Virus record (IMG/VR): IMGVR_UViG_3300017767_000037
Location: 1 to 39,220 of that record
Source: a virus
Reading direction: 5' to 3' (one strand)
DNA length: 39,220 bases
Of this stretch, positions 1 to 6,129 are shown one piece after another (position 1 is the stretch's first letter; each line of letters starts with the position of its first letter). The translations under genes and the position numbers were made by a program. The notes under the pieces were generated by a model. It made no database searches. It saw only the letters and a program-made list of their open reading frames with translations, and was not told where the DNA came from.

Positions 1-1
1 A

Positions 2-223
2 ACAATTCTTGATAATGCCGGGCTTAGCGATAATTTAAGCATGGAACGCAAAGGCTGGGGACGCGATGTTGTAACAGGTAAGCCGACTAATATGATACGG
101 GCTGGTATTATAGATCCGGCCTTTGTTACAAAGACTGCTCTTAAAAATGCGGTATCAGTTGTCAATACAATTATATCTGCTGACTGTATAATCAATAACA
201 TACGACTGGATGAGAGCAATTAA
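2..223 (+). CDS. groEL: Chaperonin GroEL-like protein, C-terminal fragment (5' end outside window)
   Basis: The reading frame is open from base 2, so only the last 73 codons are present. The visible part matches the end of the GroEL equatorial domain: a TILDNAG segment, an acidic glycine turn (WGRDVVTGK), then NMIRAGIIDPAFVTKTALKN and a hydrophobic helix. GIIDP corresponds to E. coli GILDP, whose Asp (D495) contacts ATP, and that Asp is kept. The turn that is NAATEEY in E. coli is DVVTGKP here, so the nucleotide pocket is divergent. The usual GGM-rich tail is missing; the protein ends soon after IINNIR. The next gene is GroES-like and overlaps it by 14 bases, which fixes the functional pairing, although the order groEL then groES is the reverse of the bacterial operon. 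Role by family: ATP-driven folding cage, probably for virion proteins. Confidence is high for the family, low for activity. Confidence 0.85.
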   Translation, partial: TILDNAGLSDNLSMERKGWGRDVVTGKPTNMIRAGIIDPAFVTKTALKNAVSVVNTIISADCIINNIRLDESN

Positions 224-467
224 TTATTTTGTAGTTATTGAAAAAATCAAGGAAGCACCGAAGACAGTAGGTGGGCTTGAGCTTACAGAATCGCAAAACA
301 GCGACGATAGGTACTTAAAGGGTAAAGTAATATCTGCAGGTAACCTGGTTGAGTCGCTTAAAGAAGACGATATTGTTTATTACGACAAGCACAACGGGCA
401 CGGTATACAGTGGAAAGATAAGCTATACCATGTGTTAAAGCTTGCTGATATAGTTTTGGTCGAATGA
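210..467 (+). CDS. groES: GroES-like co-chaperonin (cpn10)
   Basis: This 85-residue protein has the cpn10 layout. It has a first strand YFVVIEKI, then a mobile loop with GGLEL at residues 21-25 where GroES has GGIVL (the hydrophobic tripeptide that docks on GroEL). These are followed by GKVISAG, a DIVYYDKHNGHGI segment and the closing strands YHVLKLADIVLVE. It is shorter than the usual ~95-100 residues because the roof-hairpin region is reduced. The start lies inside the end of the chaperonin gene (14-base overlap, different frame) and its stop overlaps the next ATG (ATGA), so translation is probably coupled. Known role of the family: cap of the GroEL chamber; phage versions such as T4 gp31 adapt the chamber to fold the capsid protein. 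That it serves the adjacent phage GroEL is inference. Confidence 0.9.
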   Translation: MRAINYFVVIEKIKEAPKTVGGLELTESQNSDDRYLKGKVISAGNLVESLKEDDIVYYDKHNGHGIQWKDKLYHVLKLADIVLVE

Positions 468-904
468 GATTAACAGCAGACGATATTAAAGAACTAAATT
501 TAATGAAGTATTATAGGCTCATTCGCAAATGGGCCTGTAAAACTCATGAGTTAAAAGACGCTGATTTAGAACTTTTAATATATTTAGATTGCAAAAAGCG
601 TTTTACGCGTAATGATTTTATAGAAGGCGAGTACACATATTCTTGGGATAAAGATAGATGGGAGCGCCTTCGTCGCGATGGCTGGATTGAGGTTTGGCGT
701 CATCGTAACCGTACTTCAATTAAATATTCTATATTTCAAACCTCATTTAAATGCAAACACTTAATAAGTAGAATATATAGAATAATGCTAGGTGAAGAAG
801 ACCTTCCAACGTCTGAGCGTAGCGTATTTTTCAAAAACAAAACATATACAGATAAAGTCTACAACAAGGCTATTGACGATATGATCAAAGATCCAGAAAG
901 ATAA
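464..904 (+). CDS. Probable winged-helix DNA-binding protein
   Basis: A 146-residue protein with no family I can name firmly. The middle part (about residues 30-100) reads like a winged helix: helices around DADLELLIYLD and RFTRNDFIEG, a recognition-like helix KDRWERLRRDGWIEVW, then a basic RHRNRTSIKYSI wing. MarR- or GntR-type folds show similar patterns. The C-terminal third is charged and ends in DPER. It starts within the groES stop (ATGA) and its own stop overlaps the next ATG (TAATG), so it sits in a translationally coupled early-type operon with the chaperonin genes. Role inferred only: transcriptional regulation or DNA binding. Confidence 0.55.
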   Translation: MRLTADDIKELNLMKYYRLIRKWACKTHELKDADLELLIYLDCKKRFTRNDFIEGEYTYSWDKDRWERLRRDGWIEVWRHRNRTSIKYSIFQTSFKCKHLISRIYRIMLGEEDLPTSERSVFFKNKTYTDKVYNKAIDDMIKDPER

Positions 905-1272
905 TGGCATTCACAATGAAAAGCAATGTGCCTGGTTTGCTAGGTATAAACGCGGAGCTAAGCACGTATTCAGTTCCAGTATTTGAAAAAGATTTGCCAG
1001 ACGGAATATGGGGAGCTGCGAATATAGATAGAACTATAGTTATAGAAAAAGATTTAAAACCGAAAGATAAGAAATCTGCGGTAGAGCATGAAATGATGCA
1101 TATCATGCAATTTAAAAATGGAAGTGTAAGATACGACAATAAAAACGTATATTATAAACCTAACAAAGGATCTGCTACAGAAATATTCCCATTAACATCA
1201 ATAAGACCCGGTAATCATAAGTTACCATGGGAAAAAAGTATATACGATAAAACTAAAACTTATGCCGAGTAA
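904..1272 (+). CDS. Small HExxH zinc-metallopeptidase-like protein
   Basis: A 122-residue protein carrying AVEHEMMHIMQF; H62, E63 and H66 form the HExxH signature of zinc metallopeptidases, set in a predicted helix as expected. Upstream is IDRTIVIEKDLKPKDKKSA, a strand then helix arrangement that often precedes such motifs. A third zinc ligand cannot be assigned with certainty. The tail holds LPWEKSIYDKTKTYAE. No signal peptide is visible, so it would act in the cytoplasm or be packaged. Its ATG overlaps the previous stop and its end overlaps the next gene by 11 bases. Activity and substrate are unknown. It may also be a catalytically silent structural protein. Confidence 0.55.
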   Translation: MAFTMKSNVPGLLGINAELSTYSVPVFEKDLPDGIWGAANIDRTIVIEKDLKPKDKKSAVEHEMMHIMQFKNGSVRYDNKNVYYKPNKGSATEIFPLTSIRPGNHKLPWEKSIYDKTKTYAE

Positions 1273-1549
1273 GAACGCGCCATCAAGAAAAAAGTCTAAA
1301 GGCTATTACGCCAAAGTAAAAAAAGGCAGAGGTACTGGTAAAAAAGCCGGCGGTGGAATGACAGCTAAAGGTGTTAGGAAGTATCGTAAAGATAATCCAG
1401 GTAGTAAGCTGAAAACAGCTGTAACTACACCTCCTTCAAAACTTAAGAAAGGAAGTAAAGCCTGGAAACGAAGAAAATCATTCTGCGCAAGATCTAAAAG
1501 CTGGACTTCAGAAAGAGGTAAAGCTGCGCGGAGAAAATGGAATTGTTAA
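1262..1549 (+). CDS. Small basic conserved phage protein (RRKSFCARS / RKWNC type)
   Basis: A very Lys/Arg-rich 95-residue protein. It carries the ordered blocks MTAKGVRKYRKDNPGSKLKT, KAWKRRKSFCARS and a C-terminal ARRKWNC. I recognise this block order from small proteins recurring in marine phages, including cyanophages, where function is unknown. The conserved Cys residues (SFCA and the terminal Cys) and the strong positive charge would fit nucleic-acid binding, but that is inference. It starts inside the preceding gene (11-base overlap). A second set of similarly basic small proteins lies far downstream at 37188-38269. Confidence 0.65.
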   Translation: MPSKNAPSRKKSKGYYAKVKKGRGTGKKAGGGMTAKGVRKYRKDNPGSKLKTAVTTPPSKLKKGSKAWKRRKSFCARSKSWTSERGKAARRKWNC

Positions 1550-1553
1550 TATT

Positions 1554-1715
1554 ATGAGATCAAGAGGACTAGGTGACGACATTCACAAGTTTACCACAGC
1601 TACTGGTATTAAGAAAGCTGTAGATTTTATGTCAAAAGGATTAAATATACCATGCGGTTGTGAGGGGCGCCGCGAGGCTATGAACGCGTTGTTCCCCCGC
1701 AAAAACAAAAATTAA
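1554..1715 (+). CDS. Small CGC-motif protein
   Basis: A 53-codon gene beginning ATGAGATCAAGA four bases after the previous stop and ending TAA four bases before the next ATG. The product has RGLGDDIHKFTTATGIKKAV, then IPCGCEGRREAMNALFP. The pattern GLGDxIxKxTxxTGIK followed by CGCxxRxxxxNxLFP recurs in small phage proteins that I recognise but cannot give a function. The Cys-Gly-Cys could bind a metal, but with only two Cys this would need a dimer or partner. The tight packing between its neighbours supports it being a true gene. Confidence 0.65.
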   Translation: MRSRGLGDDIHKFTTATGIKKAVDFMSKGLNIPCGCEGRREAMNALFPRKNKN

Positions 1716-1719
1716 AGAT

Positions 1720-2727
1720 ATGGCACAGAAATTAATGAAAGGCAAGAAAGAAGCTGGGGAAGGGCTTTACAAGCTTTATAAATCAAAACCTGAAGTGGTT
1801 GAAAAAATGGGCTACACTATGCAAATGGGCAAAGACAAGTCTGGTATGGATAGCAGTCATACGTTTCCTATGGGGCAGGCATATAACATGCAAATGGCTC
1901 CACTGCTAAATACGCATGACGAAGAAGGTATGCCTTCGAATATTTCAAGTGAACAAGCAATTGGTCAGACTGGAGCACTAGGCACTTTAGAAACAACAAC
2001 AGATACAGAAGTCATTCCTGGAAGTCAAGAAACAAAGAAAAGGCTTTCTTATGACGAAGCATGGGAGCAAAACCTAGAAGGAATACAAGGCATGTATAAA
2101 GATAAAGCTGCTTATATAGCTGATAGGACAGGTCAAAAAGAAGCTGACCCAACTGGATATGAACTTGACCTAGCCACCAAAACAGGTGTTTCAGGCGGTC
2201 CCGGCACTATAACAATTGACAAACCAGGTGAAACGGTAACAACTGCAACAAAAAAATTTACTCCTGGAATTTCACAAGTTGAAGGCCTTAGCCCTTTAGA
2301 TCAGCGTAGAGATATTAGAAGAGGGCGTATACTTTCTAGAAATATTGGTAAGCTTGAAAGAAAGCTTAGAAATGCAAAAGAAGGAAGTCAGAAAAAAGCG
2401 GCTATCCAAAGAGAGTTAGATGCTTTAGTTAAGCAAAGCGAACTTAGGGCTCTACAACAGGATCAAGGTAAAACAGGTGAGCAGCAATTTGATATTGACG
2501 CAGTACCAACTGCCGCGCAAGCAGCAGAGCTACCAAAAGGAACCAGCGGCACTACTACTACTGGCACTGCCTCTACCAAGCCCACTATAGATATAGCTGG
2601 TATTATGGGTCAGCCAAAAAAATCAAATGAATTTGGTAGATTTGGTTATCAAGCAGGTTCTATGCTAGAAAATATAAACATGCCGATGATGAAATTTAAA
2701 GGTAAAAAATCAACATATAAAAAATAA
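1720..2727 (+). CDS. Hypothetical protein, low complexity, possible virion-associated
   Basis: A 335-residue protein without a recognisable enzymatic fold. The N-terminus is Met/Lys/Gly-rich, with repeated MQMGK- and MQMAP-like pieces. A segment near residues 109-140 (SYDEAWEQNLEGIQGMYKDK) resembles a short linear motif common in phage structural proteins. Residues about 195-245 form a charged coiled-coil-like stretch (RRDIRRGRILSRNIGKLERK). The rest is Thr/Gly/Pro-rich and probably disordered, ending in a basic KFKGKKSTYKK tail. It lies between small basic genes and the holin. Nothing shows its role. A packaged or scaffold-like protein is one option. Confidence 0.5.
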   Translation: MAQKLMKGKKEAGEGLYKLYKSKPEVVEKMGYTMQMGKDKSGMDSSHTFPMGQAYNMQMAPLLNTHDEEGMPSNISSEQAIGQTGALGTLETTTDTEVIPGSQETKKRLSYDEAWEQNLEGIQGMYKDKAAYIADRTGQKEADPTGYELDLATKTGVSGGPGTITIDKPGETVTTATKKFTPGISQVEGLSPLDQRRDIRRGRILSRNIGKLERKLRNAKEGSQKKAAIQRELDALVKQSELRALQQDQGKTGEQQFDIDAVPTAAQAAELPKGTSGTTTTGTASTKPTIDIAGIMGQPKKSNEFGRFGYQAGSMLENINMPMMKFKGKKSTYKK

Positions 2728-2732
2728 AAGTT

Positions 2733-3446
2733 ATGTCAAATTACAAAATGCGAATGGGTCATCATAGCGAAGATAGTGATACCACATTTAAAGCTAAGGA
2801 TCAGGCTGTAATCAACACAAGCCCATCTAGCAGAAGAGCGGCTTCTAATCTTTCTAAGAAAAAAGCAAATGCTTCAAAAGCATCATCAACTAGCTCTTAT
2901 GGTTTTGACAAAAGCAAAGGAAGTGTTAGAGGGCAGCAGCGCAAAGCTGAACTAGTAAGACAAGGTAGAATTAAACCTGCTCCAGTTATGACACCAGCTC
3001 CTTCGGCTCCTAAAACACCAAGCGTAACAACAAAGCCAAAAACTGCAAAGGCGAATGTTCCTACTCCTGCTCCTAAAAAACCAACTAAAACAGTTAAACC
3101 AGCAGCAAAATCTATTGCTGTTCCTAAATCAAAACCTGTTTCAATTTCTACACCTAAGCCAACTGCTAGTACTTCGATTCCGGTTCCAAAGCCAACGGCT
3201 GTAGCGGCGCCGGTTAAAACCCCAACGGTTAAACAATCTAAACCCAATGTTAAAAAAGCAGATAAAAGCTTTTCTAAAATGGTTAAGCTTCGTACAAAAG
3301 CTAATATGATAGCGGAAGACGATTCCATGTCTGATAAAAGAAAACAAAGAAAATTAAGTAGATTAAGAAAACGATACGACAGACAGGCTACAAAACAAAA
3401 GAAAAGTCGCCCTTCTATTGGCGATGCTTATAAAGTAAACCTATAA
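2733..3446 (+). CDS. Pro/Lys/Ala-rich hypothetical protein
   Basis: A 237-residue cationic, low-complexity protein. Residues about 85-175 are a degenerate run of KPT, PKP and APKKPTK units resembling histone-H1- or TonB-like linkers. The C-terminus is a basic helix-like segment (RKQRKLSRLRKRYDRQATKQ). No signal peptide or membrane segment is visible, which argues against a TonB-like envelope role and favours nucleic-acid binding or packaging with DNA, though this is inference. It follows the previous gene by 5 bases, and its TAA overlaps the holin ATG (TAATG). A 143-codon open frame on the opposite strand is a by-product of the repetitive composition. Confidence 0.5.
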   Translation: MSNYKMRMGHHSEDSDTTFKAKDQAVINTSPSSRRAASNLSKKKANASKASSTSSYGFDKSKGSVRGQQRKAELVRQGRIKPAPVMTPAPSAPKTPSVTTKPKTAKANVPTPAPKKPTKTVKPAAKSIAVPKSKPVSISTPKPTASTSIPVPKPTAVAAPVKTPTVKQSKPNVKKADKSFSKMVKLRTKANMIAEDDSMSDKRKQRKLSRLRKRYDRQATKQKKSRPSIGDAYKVNL

Positions 3447-3832
3447 TGAAAAAATTACTCAGTTTAATCACTGGGGGTCTTATAAAAGATGTAGGTGGCG
3501 TAATAGATAGTTTAACAACCACCGAAGAAGAAAGACTAGAAGCAAAACAAAAATTGCAGGAGCTTTTAGAAAAAGCCGACCAAGACGCCCAAAGTCAAAT
3601 TACAGAGCGTTGGAAGTTGGATATGCAATCCGATTCTTTTCTTTCTAAAAACATCAGGCCCTTAGTTCTAATTTACTTAACATTTATTTTTACCGCGTTG
3701 TCATTTTTTGATGGCAATATAGGTGGCTTCCAGGTGGCTGAAGAATATATACCTATTTTTCAGTCATTACTTATTACAGTATATGGAGCTTACTTTGTAG
3801 GTAGAACATGGGAAAAATCAAAAAAACAATAG
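3446..3832 (+). CDS. Holin, 3TM gene-transfer-agent-like family
   Basis: A 128-residue protein. An N-terminal amphipathic segment (LLSLITGGLIKDVGGVIDSL) is followed by a charged coiled coil with TTEEERLEAKQKLQELLEKA. The signature DSFLSKNIRPLVLIYLTFIF leads into hydrophobic segments at about residues 69-85 and 97-118. The motif in which a D/S-rich stretch, a short RP and a hydrophobic helix follow one another is typical of the 3TM holin family of tailed phages and gene transfer agents. Role by family: forms holes in the inner membrane that release the endolysin. The likely partner endolysin is at 38266, at the far end of this window, so the lysis genes are not adjacent here. Confidence 0.8.
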   Translation: MKKLLSLITGGLIKDVGGVIDSLTTTEEERLEAKQKLQELLEKADQDAQSQITERWKLDMQSDSFLSKNIRPLVLIYLTFIFTALSFFDGNIGGFQVAEEYIPIFQSLLITVYGAYFVGRTWEKSKKQ

Positions 3833-3835
3833 CAA

Positions 3836-4513
3836 ATGGCTAGAATTAGTACCTATTCTAAAGACCTTATCATAACTAAGGATGATAAAGTTATTGGATC
3901 CGACGCTTCTGGTTCGATAACCAAGAATTATACTTTAGAAGGTATTGCTAAGTTTTTAAGTGAAAACGGTTTAATATCAGTACACACCCAGGTTTCATAT
4001 CAATTATCAACAACATCGGGTGAAAAAAAATTTACAGGGCCAAGCTCAGGTACTTCATTTTCATCTGTGTCTTCTTTACAATTTAGTAAAATTGACGGCG
4101 CTGAGCATAATATGGAAAACTTTATACTAGACTATAAAGGTGAAGCTGTTATACTTTTTCAAACAGATGATAAAAATATTTATGGAATATATGAAGTTGA
4201 AAATGTAGTTCAAAATTCTTCTGACTCAAATTTTTATGACTTTACTTTAACATATGTTTCAGGCAACGGTGTATTAACAGTAGATAAGTATTATAGCTTA
4301 GCTTTTGTTGGAGACGGCGATAAGCACTTTGAGTTTGATCAGTCTAGCGCATCTGCCACCTGGGATATTCAACATAACCTAAACAAATTTCCTTCCGTAT
4401 CTGTTGCGTTACCTTCGGGGCAAAAAGGATATGGCAACGTAACTTATATAAACAAAAATAGATTAACAGTGTCTTTCATCAGCGCGGAGTCTGGTAAAGC
4501 ATATATGAATTAA
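3836..4513 (+). CDS. Tail fibre / receptor-binding type protein
   Basis: A 225-residue protein. The N-terminal ~60 residues (RISTYSKDLIITKDDKVIGS) look like an attachment domain. The C-terminus has the pattern seen at the end of many short phage tail fibres: SATWDIQHNLNKFPSVSVAL, then GNVTYINKNRLTVSF and a final GKAYMN. The order W-x-I-x-H-N-L then P-S-V then Y-x-N-x-N then GKAY-N marks a small beta-rich tip domain. It is the first of three consecutive fibre-like genes, between the holin and a 530-aa fibre, with the next ATG 5 bases after its stop. Host-binding role is inferred from family and position. Confidence 0.7.
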   Translation: MARISTYSKDLIITKDDKVIGSDASGSITKNYTLEGIAKFLSENGLISVHTQVSYQLSTTSGEKKFTGPSSGTSFSSVSSLQFSKIDGAEHNMENFILDYKGEAVILFQTDDKNIYGIYEVENVVQNSSDSNFYDFTLTYVSGNGVLTVDKYYSLAFVGDGDKHFEFDQSSASATWDIQHNLNKFPSVSVALPSGQKGYGNVTYINKNRLTVSFISAESGKAYMN

Positions 4514-4518
4514 TAATT

Positions 4519-6111
4519 ATGGCAATACAATTTCTACATAACATAGACCTTAATGACAATCAGTTATTAAATGCTAAATTGCATACAACAGGGTCGGCTC
4601 CAACAGCAGCGGAAGGGCAAGTGTATTTTGACAGTTCTTCGCATCATATAAAGATACACGACGGCACTAGGTTTTTAAAAGCGCCGAGAGATATTATAAT
4701 CAATGATGGCAGCTCAGATGTAACATTAGTTTCTTTTCAAGATTTTAAATTAATTGAAGGAGGCAATACTACTTTTACAGTTGCTGGGTCAGCTACTGAT
4801 GCAACTAAAACATTAACAATAGCATCTGATAATACAACATATACTTTACCTGTTACAGGTAGTGTAGCACCTAATCCAGGCGTTACAGGGGGTTCTACAA
4901 ATATAACTTTAACAGATTCAAGCGGGGGTACAGATTCTGTAGCAATTAGCGGTACTGCAAAAGAAGTAGATGTTACTGGAAATAATAGTGCTGGTACAAT
5001 TAGTATTGGATTGCCTAATGATGTTACAATAACAGGTGACTTAACAATAGGAGGTGGCGAATTATTTTATGATGTTAATCATACTATAAAAAGTACAGCC
5101 GCTGCTCATAATGCCGCAGGTAAAACTTTAACAATAAAAGGCGGTGATACTACCGCTGGCACGACAAATAATTTAGCCGGCGGTGCTTTGACGATTGCTG
5201 GTGGTATTGGTAAAGGAACAGGCGCTGGAGGTAGCATCATATTTCAAATAGCAAAAGCAGATAGCTCAGGAAGTTCTTTAAATCCTCTTTCAAACGCGCT
5301 TACAATAGCAGGTAGTGATGGAAATGCCACATTTGCAAATAATGTTACAATAACAGGTAATTTAACAGTATCAGGTAATACAACTACAGTAAACTCTACG
5401 GTGGTAACTATTAAAGACCCTGTAATAGAACTAGGGGGTGATGATAACGGTGCCACCTTATCAAGTAATGACCAGTTAGATAAAGGTGTTACTTTTAATT
5501 GGTTTCAAGGCGGATCTCCTGGTGCTGCTAAGTTAGGATTTTTTGGTTATGATGAAAGCACAGGTTACTTTACATTTATACCAGACGCTACAAATTCAAG
5601 TGAAGTATTTAGCGGTACAGCAGGCGTTGCAAATCTAGGAGGCGTAAGGTTGCCAGATAGCGGCCTTGTATTAAATAACACAGCTGTTGGCTCTACAGCG
5701 GCTGAACTAAATATGCTAGATGCTGGAACAGCGGGGTCTAGTGTTACATTGGCAGATGGAGATTCAATGATAATTGGAGATACTAGTGCATCTAATCAAA
5801 CTAAAAAAGTATTACTTTCAGATGTAAAAACTTATATAGCAGCAGGGGACAAAATAACTAAAAAAATATCGGGGGATGGCAGCACAACGTCTTTTGAAGT
5901 TGTACATAATTTTAGCACGCATATAGTTTCTGTAACACTATTAGATTACGGAAATGATGGATCAGGAGCAACGTATGAGCAGGTATTTGCAGATATTACA
6001 AAAGGAACAACTTCAGATGCAAATGATCGAGTAACTGTAGCTTTTGCAACAGCACCTTCAGCTACTCAAGACTATCTTGCTTTGATAACTAGCTTCCCAG
6101 CAATATCTTAA
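4519..6111 (+). CDS. Tail fibre protein
   Basis: A 530-residue Ser/Thr/Gly/Asn-rich protein with long beta-solenoid-like repeats typical of phage fibres. The N-terminus MAIQFLHNIDLNDNQLLNA and a YFDSSSHHIKIHDGTRF motif match the virion-attachment end of many marine phage fibres. The middle has repeated ITG(D/N)LT units (for example around residues 173-180 and 276-281). The C-terminus has a small domain (SFEVVHNFSTHIVSVTLLDY) comparable to the tip of the preceding gene's product. Its start closely resembles that of the next gene (MAIKFLNTVAVDTD), suggesting a shared attachment domain. The role is adsorption; the receptor is unknown. Confidence 0.8.
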   Translation: MAIQFLHNIDLNDNQLLNAKLHTTGSAPTAAEGQVYFDSSSHHIKIHDGTRFLKAPRDIIINDGSSDVTLVSFQDFKLIEGGNTTFTVAGSATDATKTLTIASDNTTYTLPVTGSVAPNPGVTGGSTNITLTDSSGGTDSVAISGTAKEVDVTGNNSAGTISIGLPNDVTITGDLTIGGGELFYDVNHTIKSTAAAHNAAGKTLTIKGGDTTAGTTNNLAGGALTIAGGIGKGTGAGGSIIFQIAKADSSGSSLNPLSNALTIAGSDGNATFANNVTITGNLTVSGNTTTVNSTVVTIKDPVIELGGDDNGATLSSNDQLDKGVTFNWFQGGSPGAAKLGFFGYDESTGYFTFIPDATNSSEVFSGTAGVANLGGVRLPDSGLVLNNTAVGSTAAELNMLDAGTAGSSVTLADGDSMIIGDTSASNQTKKVLLSDVKTYIAAGDKITKKISGDGSTTSFEVVHNFSTHIVSVTLLDYGNDGSGATYEQVFADITKGTTSDANDRVTVAFATAPSATQDYLALITSFPAIS

Positions 6112-6115
6112 TAAA

Positions 6116-6129
6116 TAATTAAATAAAAT
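6116..6129 (+). promoter_or_regulatory. AT-only leader directly upstream of a fibre gene
   Basis: The 14 bases TAATTAAATAAAAT lie immediately before the ATG of the 914-aa fibre gene. The same 14 bases occur at 9257-9270, four bases before another ATG. No Shine-Dalgarno is present in either. This fits an A-rich, SD-independent initiation region as known for Bacteroidota. Whether it also contains promoter elements cannot be told. Confidence 0.4.

Noticed and set aside
2897-3328. 143-codon open frame on the minus strand
   Set aside because: It mirrors the Pro/Lys/Ala low-complexity part of the 237-aa gene. The product is an artificial-looking Gly/Val/Leu run, and no minus-strand genes exist nearby.
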